Part shown: positions 43,301 through 51,227 of the stretch, piece by piece
How positions within the stretch are numbered: the first letter of the stretch is position 1
Layout of the letters: each line of letters starts with the position of its first letter
Assembly: GCF_020882245.1 (NCBI RefSeq)
Contig: NC_083597.1
Coordinates: forward strand, 62,908,152-62,972,151
Source of the DNA: Rhopalosiphum padi
Taxonomy: Eukaryota; Arthropoda; Insecta; Hemiptera; Aphididae
Direction: 5' to 3'
Length of the DNA stretch: 64,000 nt
The notes under the pieces: generated by a model
Databases searched by the model: none
Told to the model about the DNA's origin: nothing
Seen by the model: only the letters and a program-made list of their open reading frames with translations
Translations under genes and position numbers: made by a program

Positions 43301-46300
43301 GGACAGACATGCTGGGACGGGCGCCCGCCATTTGCGTTTATGCTCACGAGGGCGTCTATGACATGGTGGCGGTGCTGTTGGAGTTTGGCGCTTCAGTGAA
43401 CGTGTCCAACAGTCAAGGCAGAACTCCGCTGTGGATGGCCGCGAGTAGGGGCCACATCGATGTGGTTAAGCTGCTGATCGAAGCAGGAGCGTCGCCCGGA
43501 CTCACGGATTCGGCTGGCAGGTGAGTCGTTAAAATATATTTATCTGAAATCAAAATAATCGATGACGTGCAAAATCAAAACTAAAACAGAAATCGGTATA
43601 GAAGTCGGAAAGCATAATAATTTAATATTTATATATAATATCGATTTATTATTTAAGGCCTTATTACAAAAATGAAATTGTGATTGAGAGCTTATAATAT
43701 TTTACATCGATTAAATCACTTTTTTGTTTTTTATTTAAAACAAAATGTAGGTAAGACACGTATGCCTAGATAATTATACTCTAAATTTCAATTAAAAAAA
43801 AAAAAAAAATATTAAAATAATTATTATTTTTAAATAAATTTAAAAATGCTTTCGAATAATAATAATAATAATAAAAACAACTACAATAAACAAATATTGA
43901 AATATTACGTGATTTGTCAATATCTAGTCTGATAAAAATATTATAATACGCTTAAATCAGAAATGTATTATTTGCTTAGAATCACAGATTATTTTATATT
44001 ATGTGCAAGAAAACGGATTTTCTGTAATATCGAAATAATCGAATTTATTTCCTTCTGCAAACGGAAGTTAAAAAAAGTACCACAGTTATTTATCAAACTC
44101 TCATCTCTGTCAATTCATTTTTCGAACATAGACAAATAAAAGCAATTAAAAACCGATAAAAAAAAAAAAAAAACAGTGTTTTCATAGTTCTGACTCTACC
44201 CGGCCCCGAGCCGTTTGAATGAAACTGAAGTGTTTCGCTTTCATCACTGACCGAGGCTTTTCCTTATTCTCATTGCAGGTGTCCGTTGGTGGAAGCCGCC
44301 AAAAACGGCCGTTTCAACGTGGTGGCGTTCCTTTCGGGCTGCGAATGGGCCGTGACCGACCCTAGAACGGAGGTCGATCACGCGGACGCCTCGCAGCAGG
44401 CCCTGGTCCAGGCGGCAGGATGTGGAGTGGACGACGTCGTCGAATACCTACTGGACGTGGCCGAAGTGACGGTGGACGGACACGACAGCCTGTCCGGAGA
44501 GACGGCTCTGACGTTAGCGTCGTCCAACGGTCACAAATCCACCGTAGTGCTGTTGATCGATCGAGGCGCTCAGACGTCGTCCTCCAACGTGAAGGTAATT
44601 ATCGCGGTCTACCGCCACCGTTTACTTACAACCGTTTTTATATACACATTTTTGTGTTGGCAGTGTATGAATGCCCTTGCGCTGGCTGCTCGTGACGGCC
44701 AATGGGCAGTGGTCGAGACCTTATTGCACAGTGGCACGCACGTCGACATCGTTGACTCCGAACAGAGGACGCCGCTAATGATGGCCGCGTCCGAAGACCA
44801 TTCCGGTATCGTTGAACTTCTTCTCGACAGTGGTAAGCACTCGTCTAATGACCATTTTCACGGACATTTCACCGGATTAACTCAATAGATTTGTAAACGA
44901 CGGGGGCGGGGGACGCGGGAAAAGTCTACATTTCCACGTGTAATGCAATCAGTATCTTGATACTATCTTCAAAATATTTTTGATCGCACAAATGACAACA
45001 TCTCTTTTTTTACGTTGAATAATTTAAAATGAATATTTTCAAAATTTCCGCACGCGTTAAAATGAACGTGTTTGAGAGTAGTATTTCGTTTTTAGACCAA
45101 AAGTTTTTGAATATTATGATTTGAAAGATTAGCATAATGAATTCTTAATACATTAAGGTATCAGCAGTATACAAATAAAATCTAACATAGTAAACGAACG
45201 AAATCGAGTAAACAATAATTCTATGTTCGGACTATGCATTATAAAAATTATGCTGACAAAATAAACAAAAAGTTTTGTACATTTATTTAAAGCTTGTGTA
45301 ATGTTTAATGTTTACTTCTAAATGTCTACATAACGTGAATGTACCATTCATTCAAATGTTATGGTTTAAAATATGACTAATTATTTTTGTTTTGGGTGGT
45401 TTCATAGTTTTAAATTATAATAGAAGTATTTTTCTCTAAATTGATTACATTTAGTGTTTTATATTATATATACTTATAAATCTAGTTAATTTAATTATAA
45501 TGTTTACTTTTACTTTGTCATATAAATAGTAAACACAGATTATAACTGTAAATGTTGTATCAGTTGTAGTGTATTATAAATTAAATTAAGTTCATTTGTA
45601 TGCAGGTGCTGATTTGGGTGCCGAAGATCGCCAAGGACAGACTTCGTTGAGTTGGGCTTGTCTCAAAGGAAGAGTAGCGATTGCCCAATATCTTCTAGAT
45701 CGTGGAGCGCCCATCGACCATGCAGATAAATCAGGAAAAACTGCTCTTGATTTGGCAACTTTAAACGGAAATCCGGCTTTAGTACAGGTACGAAAAATAA
45801 TTAAAGTAATAATCAGATATGCAAGTAACATAAAAAATACTAAATTATGTTTTTTTTTTTTTTTACTAGCTCTTATTAGAGAGAGGAGCGTTGATTGAAC
45901 ATGTCGACCTTTATGGAATGCGTCCTTTAGATAGAGCAATCAGCTGTAGAAATGTACCAGTTGTGCAAAACTTTTTAAGAAGAGGTGCAAAGCTTGGCCC
46001 CACAACGTGGAACATGGCATCAGGAAAACCAGATATAATGTAAGCATATTTTTTTATATTTTCTCATGAGCTAACTTGCAAATGCATTAATTGACCGCAC
46101 AAATTATTTTATAGGTTGGTTTTGCTCAACAAGCTCTTGGAAGATGGAAATACATTGTACAGAAAAGGAAGATTAAAGGAGGCCGCTTACAGATATACGT
46201 ACGCTTTGAACAAATTCCCACCAGAACACGAACTGGACTCTACTTTCAAACAACTTCAGATTAATTTCTATTTGAACACTTCGCGTTGTAAAAGAAAGTT

Positions 46301-46700
46301 GAATGTAAGTATATCGCTTTTGTAACACTTACATTATCAAAACCTTAAGACAAAATTGTTATTGTAGGAAGTTCATGAGTCTGTCGAGTTTGCAGAAAAA
46401 GTACTGAAGCTGAAACCAACATCATTCGAAGCATATTATGCCAGGGCAAAAGCTCTGAAAGACTTGAGGTATGTGATTACAAATGAATAATAAAGTTAAA
46501 AATTAAAAATTATTATGATTTTTTTTTTTAGGAGATATGATGATGCTTTAACAGACATCCAAGAAGCTGTGAGACTGGTACCGTCTGGAAATTCTGACAT
46601 AAGACATGTTCTATTCAGACTCAAGGATGACATACAAAGCAAATCGGCTTTGGACCATACTGCGCTCAATCAAGAGATTGCCGGACCTTCCTACCTCTGA
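31294..46700 (+). CDS. rols: TANC/rolling pebbles scaffold protein (20 coding exons)
   Basis: Orthologue of Drosophila rols/antisocial and vertebrate TANC1/TANC2. In flies this adaptor works in founder myoblasts downstream of Duf/Kirre during fusion; vertebrate TANCs are postsynaptic scaffolds. Coding exons: 31294-31399, 34759-34965, 36913-37013, 37111-37195, 37281-37394, 38317-38637, 39553-39660, 39781-40057, 40130-40338, 40915-41207, 41819-42260, 42326-42447, 43020-43520, 44279-44594, 44664-44832, 45606-45787, 45870-46039, 46115-46304, 46368-46468, 46532-46700. All introns are GT-AG and all phases agree except one base in exon 8. Domains (approximate residues of ~1,393): RING 53-90, Ser/Arg-rich linker 105-347, poly-Q 358-368, Walker A GLPGTGKT 414-421, Walker B IVIDG about 550, ankyrin repeats 875-1240, TPRs 1240-1380. 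The long vertebrate C-terminal tail is absent. The raw exon sum is 4,183 nt, one more than a multiple of three. Family assignment is firm; the 5' end and exon 8 start are less sure. Confidence 0.93.
31400..34758 (+). other. rols intron 1
   Basis: A 3.36-kb first coding intron, GT-AG. Contains TA microsatellites (32177-32193, 33685-33706), an AAT tract near 34,520, and CpG-rich patches at 33,540-33,680 and 34,100-34,260. No alternative coding exon recognised, though alternative first exons would be expected here if the fly isoform structure is conserved. Confidence 0.55.
34759..34965 (+). CDS. rols: rols exon 2, C3HC4 RING finger
   Basis: Begins DLAAIRKLLEEG after the acceptor TTTTGCAG and ends TK plus one base before GTACGG. 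It encodes a complete C3HC4 RING: C53-x2-C56-x15-C72-x-H74-x2-C77-x2-C80-x6-C87-x2-C90. RING fingers bind two zincs and often recruit E2 enzymes. The fly rols7 isoform has an N-terminal RING, whereas vertebrate TANCs do not, which supports an arthropod rols orthologue. Confidence 0.9.
34966..36912 (+). other. rols intron 2
   Basis: AT-rich 1.9-kb intron. No second gene, RNA gene or complete transposon seen. Confidence 0.6.
36913..37013 (+). CDS. rols: rols exon 3, basic linker
   Basis: Follows the acceptor CTGTACAG; reads ASKKSLTNEPIYVQN onward and ends SPYVQ before GTAATT at a codon boundary. Low-complexity, basic and polar; no domain seen. Phase joins cleanly to both neighbours. Confidence 0.8.
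37111..37195 (+). CDS. rols: rols exon 4, linker
   Basis: Acceptor GTTTTAG; reads SRQGSQELSHSPSRLPRPN and continues to DEVMTQ plus one base before GTAAGT. Proline/serine/arginine-rich disordered linker. Confidence 0.82.
37281..37394 (+). CDS. rols: rols exon 5, linker
   Basis: Acceptor GTCATTAG; reads SCPTPPQSRRKFFLSPKTI and ends RSPSDNALS plus one base before GTAAGT. Contains several basic/SP motifs that could be kinase sites (inference only). Confidence 0.82.
37395..38316 (+). other. rols intron 5
   Basis: 922-bp intron containing the GC-richer candidate cassette exon at 37499-37591; the rest shows nothing. Confidence 0.6.
37499..37591 (+). CDS. candidate cassette exon of rols (5b)
   Basis: A 93-bp stretch between exons 5 and 6 with visibly higher GC than the flanking intron. 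It has an AG acceptor (GAATTTAG), a donor (GAGAG|GTTTGT), and stays open in the required phase (phase 1 in and out), so it could be included or skipped without a frame change. It would add 31 residues containing SVVLGKIRSLWSLRG. The polypyrimidine tract is weak, another frame is also partly open, and I do not recognise the peptide. Confidence 0.35.
38317..38637 (+). CDS. rols: rols exon 6, Ser-rich linker with TRLG motif
   Basis: Acceptor ATACTTTAG, donor CTA|GTGAGT. Encodes DDEGGNVKPRGSLNQRSC and a long serine/threonine-rich segment. LYTRLGLLL resembles the L-x-TRLGFLL motif that I recall near the same place in vertebrate TANC1, so the exon is probably conserved across animals. No enzymatic domain. 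Confidence 0.9.
38638..39552 (+). other. rols intron 6
   Basis: 915-bp intron, mostly occupied by the probable dispersed repeat at about 38766-39210; otherwise AT-rich and featureless. Confidence 0.6.
38766..39210. repeat. probable dispersed aphid repeat in rols intron 6
   Basis: The stretch contains AAGTGGGTACCGCTC, ACCATAAAGTGAAAATCG and CATTGCTACGCTC, strings I recall from a high-copy repeat in aphid genomes. Boundaries are approximate; no inverted repeats or target duplication could be defined. The assignment rests on memory of sequence, not on a search. Confidence 0.3.
39553..39660 (+). CDS. rols: rols exon 7, Arg-rich linker
   Basis: Acceptor GTCCTGTAG; reads TLQAGSVDDLRSFRTRRQ and ends GPIDPK plus one base before GTATGG. 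A second donor five bases downstream (ATG|GTATAA, exon end 39665) would add GM and shift the phase to match exon 8 without a frame break. Which donor is used matters for the exon 8 problem. Confidence 0.85.
39781..40057 (+). CDS. rols: rols exon 8, poly-Q and Walker A
   Basis: Strong acceptor TTTTTCCTCGCCAG. From it, in phase with exon 7, the first ten codons read VRFAQYRTSP, resembling an RFAPY motif I recall in TANC1; that frame then runs into a stop. From 39811 a different frame gives 11 Gln codons (39811-39843), LLVLKPLFFEVP, LFLGREWL and the P-loop GLPGTGKT, clearly the TANC NTPase. The two frames differ by one base and meet at a C5 run (39805-39809). In-frame alternatives are the acceptor at 39798-39799 or the later exon 7 donor. 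Donor AATG|GTAAGT. Confidence 0.88.
40130..40338 (+). CDS. rols: rols exon 9, NTPase domain
   Basis: Acceptor TTTCTTCCAG, donor CAG|GTGAGA. Encodes VVAYHFCQADNNNTCLIPEF followed by VHSLAAQLC, matching the highly conserved TANC signature V-A-Y-H-x-C-Q-A-D-N. Ends at a codon boundary. Confidence 0.93.
40339..40914 (+). other. rols intron 9
   Basis: AT-rich intron with an A20-like run near 40,660. Nothing else seen. Confidence 0.7.
40915..41207 (+). CDS. rols: rols exon 10, Walker B
   Basis: Acceptor TTGCTGCAG, donor TTG|GTAAGT. Contains FTRGVLEPL, the Walker B-like LVIVIDGLCEAE with acidic residues, and KFPAWLKVVATLRTN, all typical of the TANC P-loop NTPase. Spare TG combines with T of exon 11 to give Cys. 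Confidence 0.93.
41208..41818 (+). other. rols intron 10
   Basis: 611-bp intron that contains the 173-bp MITE-like element at 41486-41658. Confidence 0.7.
41486..41658. mobile_element. small hAT-type MITE remnant
   Basis: Ends CAAGGC and GCCTTG. The inverted ends continue imperfectly: GCAAGGC, then GTAGTTG at the left versus GTAACTG at the right, then a purine-rich stretch and AAGGT. Flanked by GTTCGCAG and CTTCGTAG, which match at 6 of 8 positions, fitting a decayed 8-bp hAT duplication. 173 bp and non-coding, therefore non-autonomous. Confidence 0.45.
41819..42260 (+). CDS. rols: rols exon 11, distal NTPase/helical region
   Basis: Acceptor TATTATAG, donor AAG|GTACAT. Encodes SNGSFLFAKLTLDLIERGHLV, then a helical segment ending WEAFLQRFK; this corresponds to the winged-helix-like region of STAND NTPases (inference). 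Resembles the TANC stretch with YLYLKLTLDL and RGHLVIKS. Confidence 0.9.
42326..42447 (+). CDS. rols: rols exon 12, FHPSFREWL motif
   Basis: Acceptor TTTTTACAG, donor AAG|GTCAGT. Encodes LLIKRLDNTYMFFHPSFREW, nearly invariant in TANC proteins and the best single diagnostic motif of the family in this gene. Ends in the second base of an Arg codon. Confidence 0.94.
42448..43019 (+). other. rols intron 12
   Basis: Very AT-rich 572-bp intron with poly-A/T and TTA-rich runs; nothing else seen. Confidence 0.7.
43020..43520 (+). CDS. rols: rols exon 13, first ankyrin repeats
   Basis: Acceptor AAATGTAG, donor GCAG|GTGAGT. Contains ELGHHILKAHLYKN and NVKVSRLLLLAGASPDV, both TANC hallmarks, then ankyrin repeats with GRTPLWMAASRGHIDVVKLL. 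This is the largest exon. Confidence 0.95.
43521..44278 (+). other. rols intron 13
   Basis: 758-bp AT-rich intron with A-runs and an AAT tract near 43,857; nothing else seen. Confidence 0.7.
44279..44594 (+). CDS. rols: rols exon 14, ankyrin repeats
   Basis: Acceptor CATTGCAG, donor AAG|GTAATT. Encodes three ankyrin units: CPLVEAAKNGRFNVVAFL, ALVQAAGCGVDDVVEYLL and TALTLASSNGHKSTVVLL. Noticeably GC-rich compared with its introns. Confidence 0.93.
44664..44832 (+). CDS. rols: rols exon 15, ankyrin repeats
   Basis: Acceptor GTTGGCAG, donor AGTG|GTAAGC. Encodes ALALAARDGQWAVVETLL and TPLMMAASEDHSGIVELLL, two ankyrin units. The 69-bp intron before it keeps an open frame but breaks the repeat spacing, so it is taken as an intron. 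Confidence 0.92.
44833..45605 (+). other. rols intron 15
   Basis: 773-bp AT-rich intron; no feature seen apart from a G-rich spot near 44,900. Confidence 0.7.
45606..45787 (+). CDS. rols: rols exon 16, ankyrin repeats
   Basis: Acceptor GTATGCAG, donor CAG|GTACGA. Encodes TSLSWACLKGRVAIAQYLL and TALDLATLNGNPALVQ. The LSWACLKG string is shared with vertebrate TANCs as I recall them. From here on the exons are less GC-rich than exons 8-15. Confidence 0.93.
45870..46039 (+). CDS. rols: rols exon 17, last ankyrin repeat
   Basis: Acceptor TTTTACTAG after a long T tract, donor AAT|GTAAGC. Encodes LLLERGALIEHVD, GMRPLDRAISCRN and KLGPTTWNMASGKPDIM; the W-x-MA-x-x-KPDI string is a TANC signature linking ankyrin and TPR regions. 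Confidence 0.93.
46115..46304 (+). CDS. rols: rols exon 18, first TPR
   Basis: Acceptor TTTTATAG, donor AAT|GTAAGT. Encodes LLNKLLEDGNTLYRKGRLKE followed by AAYRYTYALNKFP, a TPR helix pair, then FYLNTSRCKRKLN. TPRs bind peptide partners. Confidence 0.93.
46368..46468 (+). CDS. rols: rols exon 19, second TPR
   Basis: Acceptor ATTGTAG, donor GAG|GTATGT. Encodes AEKVLKLKPTSFEAYYARAK, a classic TPR consensus. Ends two bases into an Arg codon. Confidence 0.92.
46532..46700 (+). CDS. rols: rols exon 20, C-terminus and stop
   Basis: Acceptor after a T10 tract. Encodes RYDDALTDIQEAVRLVP (last TPR), an amphipathic tail, and ends PSYL with TGA at 46698-46700. The final S-Y-L fits a class I PDZ-ligand pattern (S/T-x-hydrophobic). 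Confidence 0.93.
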
Positions 46701-49700
46701 ATCAACGAGACAATGTTCCTAACGACAACGTAGATAATTTTTTCCTAATGATTTGTTTTTTTTTTTCGACAACTGTGGTTTTCCATAATTATTTTTAAAA
46801 GCGTTATTTCGAAACGATTAAAATATACGTACTTAATGATAGGTTAACTAGTTAATCAAAAAAATTAAATTAAATTAAATTATATTAAATAAAAATATTC
46901 AACAAAACAATGATAGTGTGTACAACAATAATTTGACGTATATGACAACAGTTATTATTATTATATTGTTTTTAAATCTAAAAATGATTTTGTGCATTTC
47001 ACAATCGTTTTTTTATTTTTATTAATACACAATTTATTGACATTGTTCCTGTTTTTTTTGTTAATTTACTAATTTATGTAATGTGATGTTTATTTCAATG
47101 TGAAATATCGTGATTATAGAAAGACGGAAGAGTTTTGACTAATCAATGAAATTTACGTGCAATCATGTTACTAATTTTAATTATTTAGCTTGTTTTTTTT
47201 TTTTTTTTTGGTTCTATAGAGATACTTTTATTTATATTTTATACCATTATAAAAGTACCTATTTAGTTTAGCTAGATGTTATGTTTTGTCACAGTTTTTT
47301 TTCTTAATAGAATTTGATTTGTTTTAAATTAATTTAATAATTTATATATATTTATATATTTTTTAATATGATAATAAATGAAAATAATAAAATTGTTAGT
47401 TAAAACTTAAAAGCTATAAATATTTTGTTTTTCAATATTTTAACATTTGTTATTATTTGTTTATGTACTTATAATAAAATGCTAAATAATTGGTATTTTA
47501 CATGTAATTAATAATTATTATGATCTCTAAATTGTATAACACATGCTTAAGTATAATATTCTACTATATTTAAAATGTATAGGTAAAACATCAATTAATT
47601 TGGATCTTAAGTGGGTGTCTATAACTTCTAACACATACAAAAGCCTATAGTTAAACCGATTAAAGTTATTTTTTCTTTATAGACAAAAGTGTGTGAATAA
47701 TGTTAGGTAACAACAATTACTGTTGTATATTATAATAATACACTTCATTATTCAAACATTTGAAAAATTGTAACCATTGAATATGAAATTAATTAACACT
47801 TTAAATTGTTTTATTTATTTAAATACTCACAGTTTTGTTTAGTTGTGTAGGGATTATCACTTATTTAGTTATTTTCAAAACACTATTGCTTGTTCATATT
47901 GAAAAAACAGTATGACGAGTATTAAGTTTGAAAAAACGATTTTGTTCTAATGAGTGTACACATTAGACAGCTGATATAACATAATATGTGCTGACGTCAT
48001 TTTACTACTATTTGAATAACAGTTTATATGTAATGTTTTTAAAATTTGAAATAACTTTTTTTGCGCGAGTTGTTTTAACGAATTCTTTGGTGGTGTTAAA
48101 ATAGGTTTTGTGTAATCGTCATATGAATCTATAATTAATTTTATGTCATGCTATACGACCGAGTGCTAAAAATATTTTCCTGCAAAGTATTTCGATACCT
48201 ACCCAACAAAAGAATAGACAGCTAAAAATGTCAATAACATTAAAAGAATTTCAATTACATATTAAATATTCGTTTGGTTTTTTTTTTTTTTATGTTATTT
48301 TGCTTCTCCCCTCGCCGTTTAAAAGTATTTTTTCCATTTCAAGGGAATTGTTTCTTTTTACATATAAATGCATAATGAAATGTAATTTTCCAGTCGACCA
48401 AAAAAAAAGTAGTAAATCAGAAGTATCCAATTATAATAGACTCTTGTCGACGTAATACATTCGAGTGTTGTTTACACATTCTTAATTCAATACATAAAAA
48501 AAAGCATTAGTTTACGGCACTGATGACAATAATAATAATAATATTATATAATAAAATATATTTTTACTTCGACCTTTTTAACGATTTTTTTCCAGTTTTT
48601 GTTTGACATACGTTCGCGTATGGTCGAAGAATTTGATGATTTATCGGTATTTAATTATTTTACGCCGCTAGAAACGTTATCGGACGTATTCCATAGTTAT
48701 TAAATTCATATTGTATGTTGCATCTCTAATCATTTACAATATTGTGTTGTGATGTATGTCACTGTGCAAAGGGTTTTTATTTTATTTTTTGAGGAGAATA
48801 TGGTGCTTTCGGTGCAATGTGTCTCTGAAGATATATATTTTTCCGCAACGCTGCAAGTGAGTAATTAAACGCTACAAATTAAATCCAAATTTTAGTTTCG
48901 ACAAAAAAAACGTGGGTTTATCGTGCTACGTTAATTTCGCTAGTGCGAAATAAAAACGTTCGGAAATTTTTTCGTTCTCCAACACTGCAACAATGTTTTT
49001 CCATCCCTCGCCTATTCACATTTCGTTCGTTTACCGGGCCAATATAATTAATGTGTTTCGATTTTTTTTTTTTTTTTGTTGCGATGGCCTGTTTTTTACG
49101 AACTCCGATCGATCGGTCTACGTTTTGTATATTTAGTCATTCGTTATAAGCGTTTCTAAAATAAAAAAATAAAAAAAAAATACGCATACTCACATACAGT
49201 GCAGTAATAACCAATACGAGGAAATTTGAAAAGTTAATTAAAAAAAAAAAAAATTAAAAAAACCAGAATTCTAAATAAACTGTAAGCAATATGTTCATGT
49301 AATAATAATATTATGTTTCTAAATCATTGTATGTGTTAACTCAGTTAACTAATTAATCAAAAAAGTCAACTTGGTGTATGTTGATATATCTAAAATCTAC
49401 ATTACCTTTTGAGATTCCTGTGTTTCCAATACCTTTTTATTGAAATTCATATAGGTAAATAAATTCAAACATGGGTTAATACCTATGAATTATCGGAAAA
49501 ATCGTTGTAATGGCATAATAATATTAACGTCAGGGAAATGAAAGTATTTTTTTTCTCCTATAAATTGGCTGTAAACTCTTGTGATGTTTATTACAGTAGT
49601 TTAAAAATATACTAACATTATAAAAATATAATATTTGTATAGGTATATGCAATATGTGCCTATAATATAATCTATGTAAATAAAAATGAAAATCTGTCCA

Positions 49701-50189
49701 TTGGGAATTGCATCATTTGTTTTTTTTGAGTTTCAAACAATAACACACGCGATGATCGGACAATAATATGTAGAGTGCCTTATTTTTTATGAATATTTAA
49801 ACACAGCCTCATGATTTATCAAGCATGCTTATTCTCATTTTTTCATTTATCACGACCATTAAATCTATTAAAATTCAGAAATATTATATTTCTAAGCTCT
49901 TTAAGAATTTATAAACTACTTAAGGAGTGTCCTGCGACGATACAACTATTTTCTGATTTTTAAAAGAGAAACCCTTTTTGGTTTTTTTTTACTTAAAATT
50001 ATTTAGAGAATAATTTTTTTAAAAAACGTGGATACATATAATTCAAAATTTGAACAATTATAGTTTCTCGGTAAGTTATTAAAATGATCCAAATTTATTT
50101 CACATATATACTTCCGAATGACAAAAGAAAAATTTGATTGTCTACTAATTTATTACCATTTAAGAAATAATTAATTTTTTTATAAAGTA
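46701..50189. other. rols 3' UTR and intergenic DNA
   Basis: AT-rich and CpG-poor. The proximal part must include the rols 3' UTR. No coding exon or RNA gene recognised; several long T or A runs. Confidence 0.6.
46888..46893 (+). terminator. candidate polyadenylation signal of rols
   Basis: First AATAAA after the stop codon, 188 bases downstream. The DNA around it is so AT-rich that AATAAA occurs by chance; other copies follow (for example near 47,376), so the true 3' end cannot be fixed from sequence. Confidence 0.25.
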
Positions 50190-50197
50190 TACACTTT
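50190..50197. repeat. left target-site duplication of 50198-51219
   Basis: TACACTTT, identical to 51220-51227. Confidence 0.75.
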
Positions 50198-51219
50198 CAG
50201 GGCCGGATTTAGTGGGGTGCGTTATTGTTTTACTTTGTTAATATCCAATAAATTGTTCAGAGGACCTCAGTGTATTGTTTGTTTTCTCTCTCTGGCCCAT
50301 GCGCAACATAGACAAAACGCATTTATGTAGATGCAAAATAATTTTTTTTGTTTTTGAGTATACCTAATCTTAGAGTAAAATCACTCATTACAAAAACGAT
50401 AGAAAATAATATTTTTGAGGGTATGACATATTGAAAATAGCGATAGGAGTTGTGGGACACAAACTGTTCTATGCGAATAATAATGGACGATACAATAGCG
50501 ATTAACAGTTCACACAACTAAAACATTCTCGCCATCACAGCAACCTATATAGTTTCGACGTTACAGGCGTTTGTCAAACATTTATAGGTAACAGTAATGG
50601 TGATTATGTTTTTAAACTGTGTATTAATAATCGAAATTGTATCACCCACGTCAAGGCGGACAGGCGCAATCGTGCTACACTCTTGTCTTCCGTGACCCCT
50701 ATTGTTTTAATTTGATAGAAATTTTATTGTAATTTGTAATGCAAATACAAATAATGTTCATTGTAACTATATAATAAAAATTATACTTCGATAAAAAAAA
50801 TTTACATAATATAATAAAAAGGTACTGTTTTTATATTTTTAGTCTTAGTGTTAACGGCTGCTTTGAAAATTGCGTACATTTCCCTGCCCCACCACATTCA
50901 AAATATTACAATTTCTTATGCGAATCTTTTTCGGGGGTCGCAACTTTATACAACTTTCCCAATATTCCCAGATAATTATTTTATCTTTAAATTTTACAAT
51001 TTATAAATTTACTTTAGTTTTAAAATAACATTATTTAATGGATTATTCTGATTATTGAATTATCCTGAATGCAAGATTTCCCATGTCACTTGTATGTGAG
51101 ATAGCCGATAGAGACAACACTTGGCACTTGCGGATTTTGATATAGATTTTAAAATGTAGTCGACAAATTCATATATTTATATCCCACTCCCCCATCAATA
51201 CTTGCTAGTGCCCGCCCTG
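50198..51219. mobile_element. non-autonomous hAT-like element, ~1 kb
   Basis: Left end CAGGGCCGGATTTAG and right end CTAGTGCCCGCCCTG form an imperfect inverted repeat (11 of 15 positions). The element is flanked on both sides by the perfect 8-bp duplication TACACTTT, the duplication length of hAT transposons. CAGGGCCGGATTTA-type ends are common in hAT families. There is no transposase reading frame, so it is a deletion derivative or MITE, and its interior has a few GC-richer patches that may be remnants of an ancestor. Confidence 0.75.
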
Positions 51220-51227
51220 TACACTTT
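51220..51227. repeat. right target-site duplication of 50198-51219
   Basis: TACACTTT, identical to 50190-50197. Confidence 0.75.
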
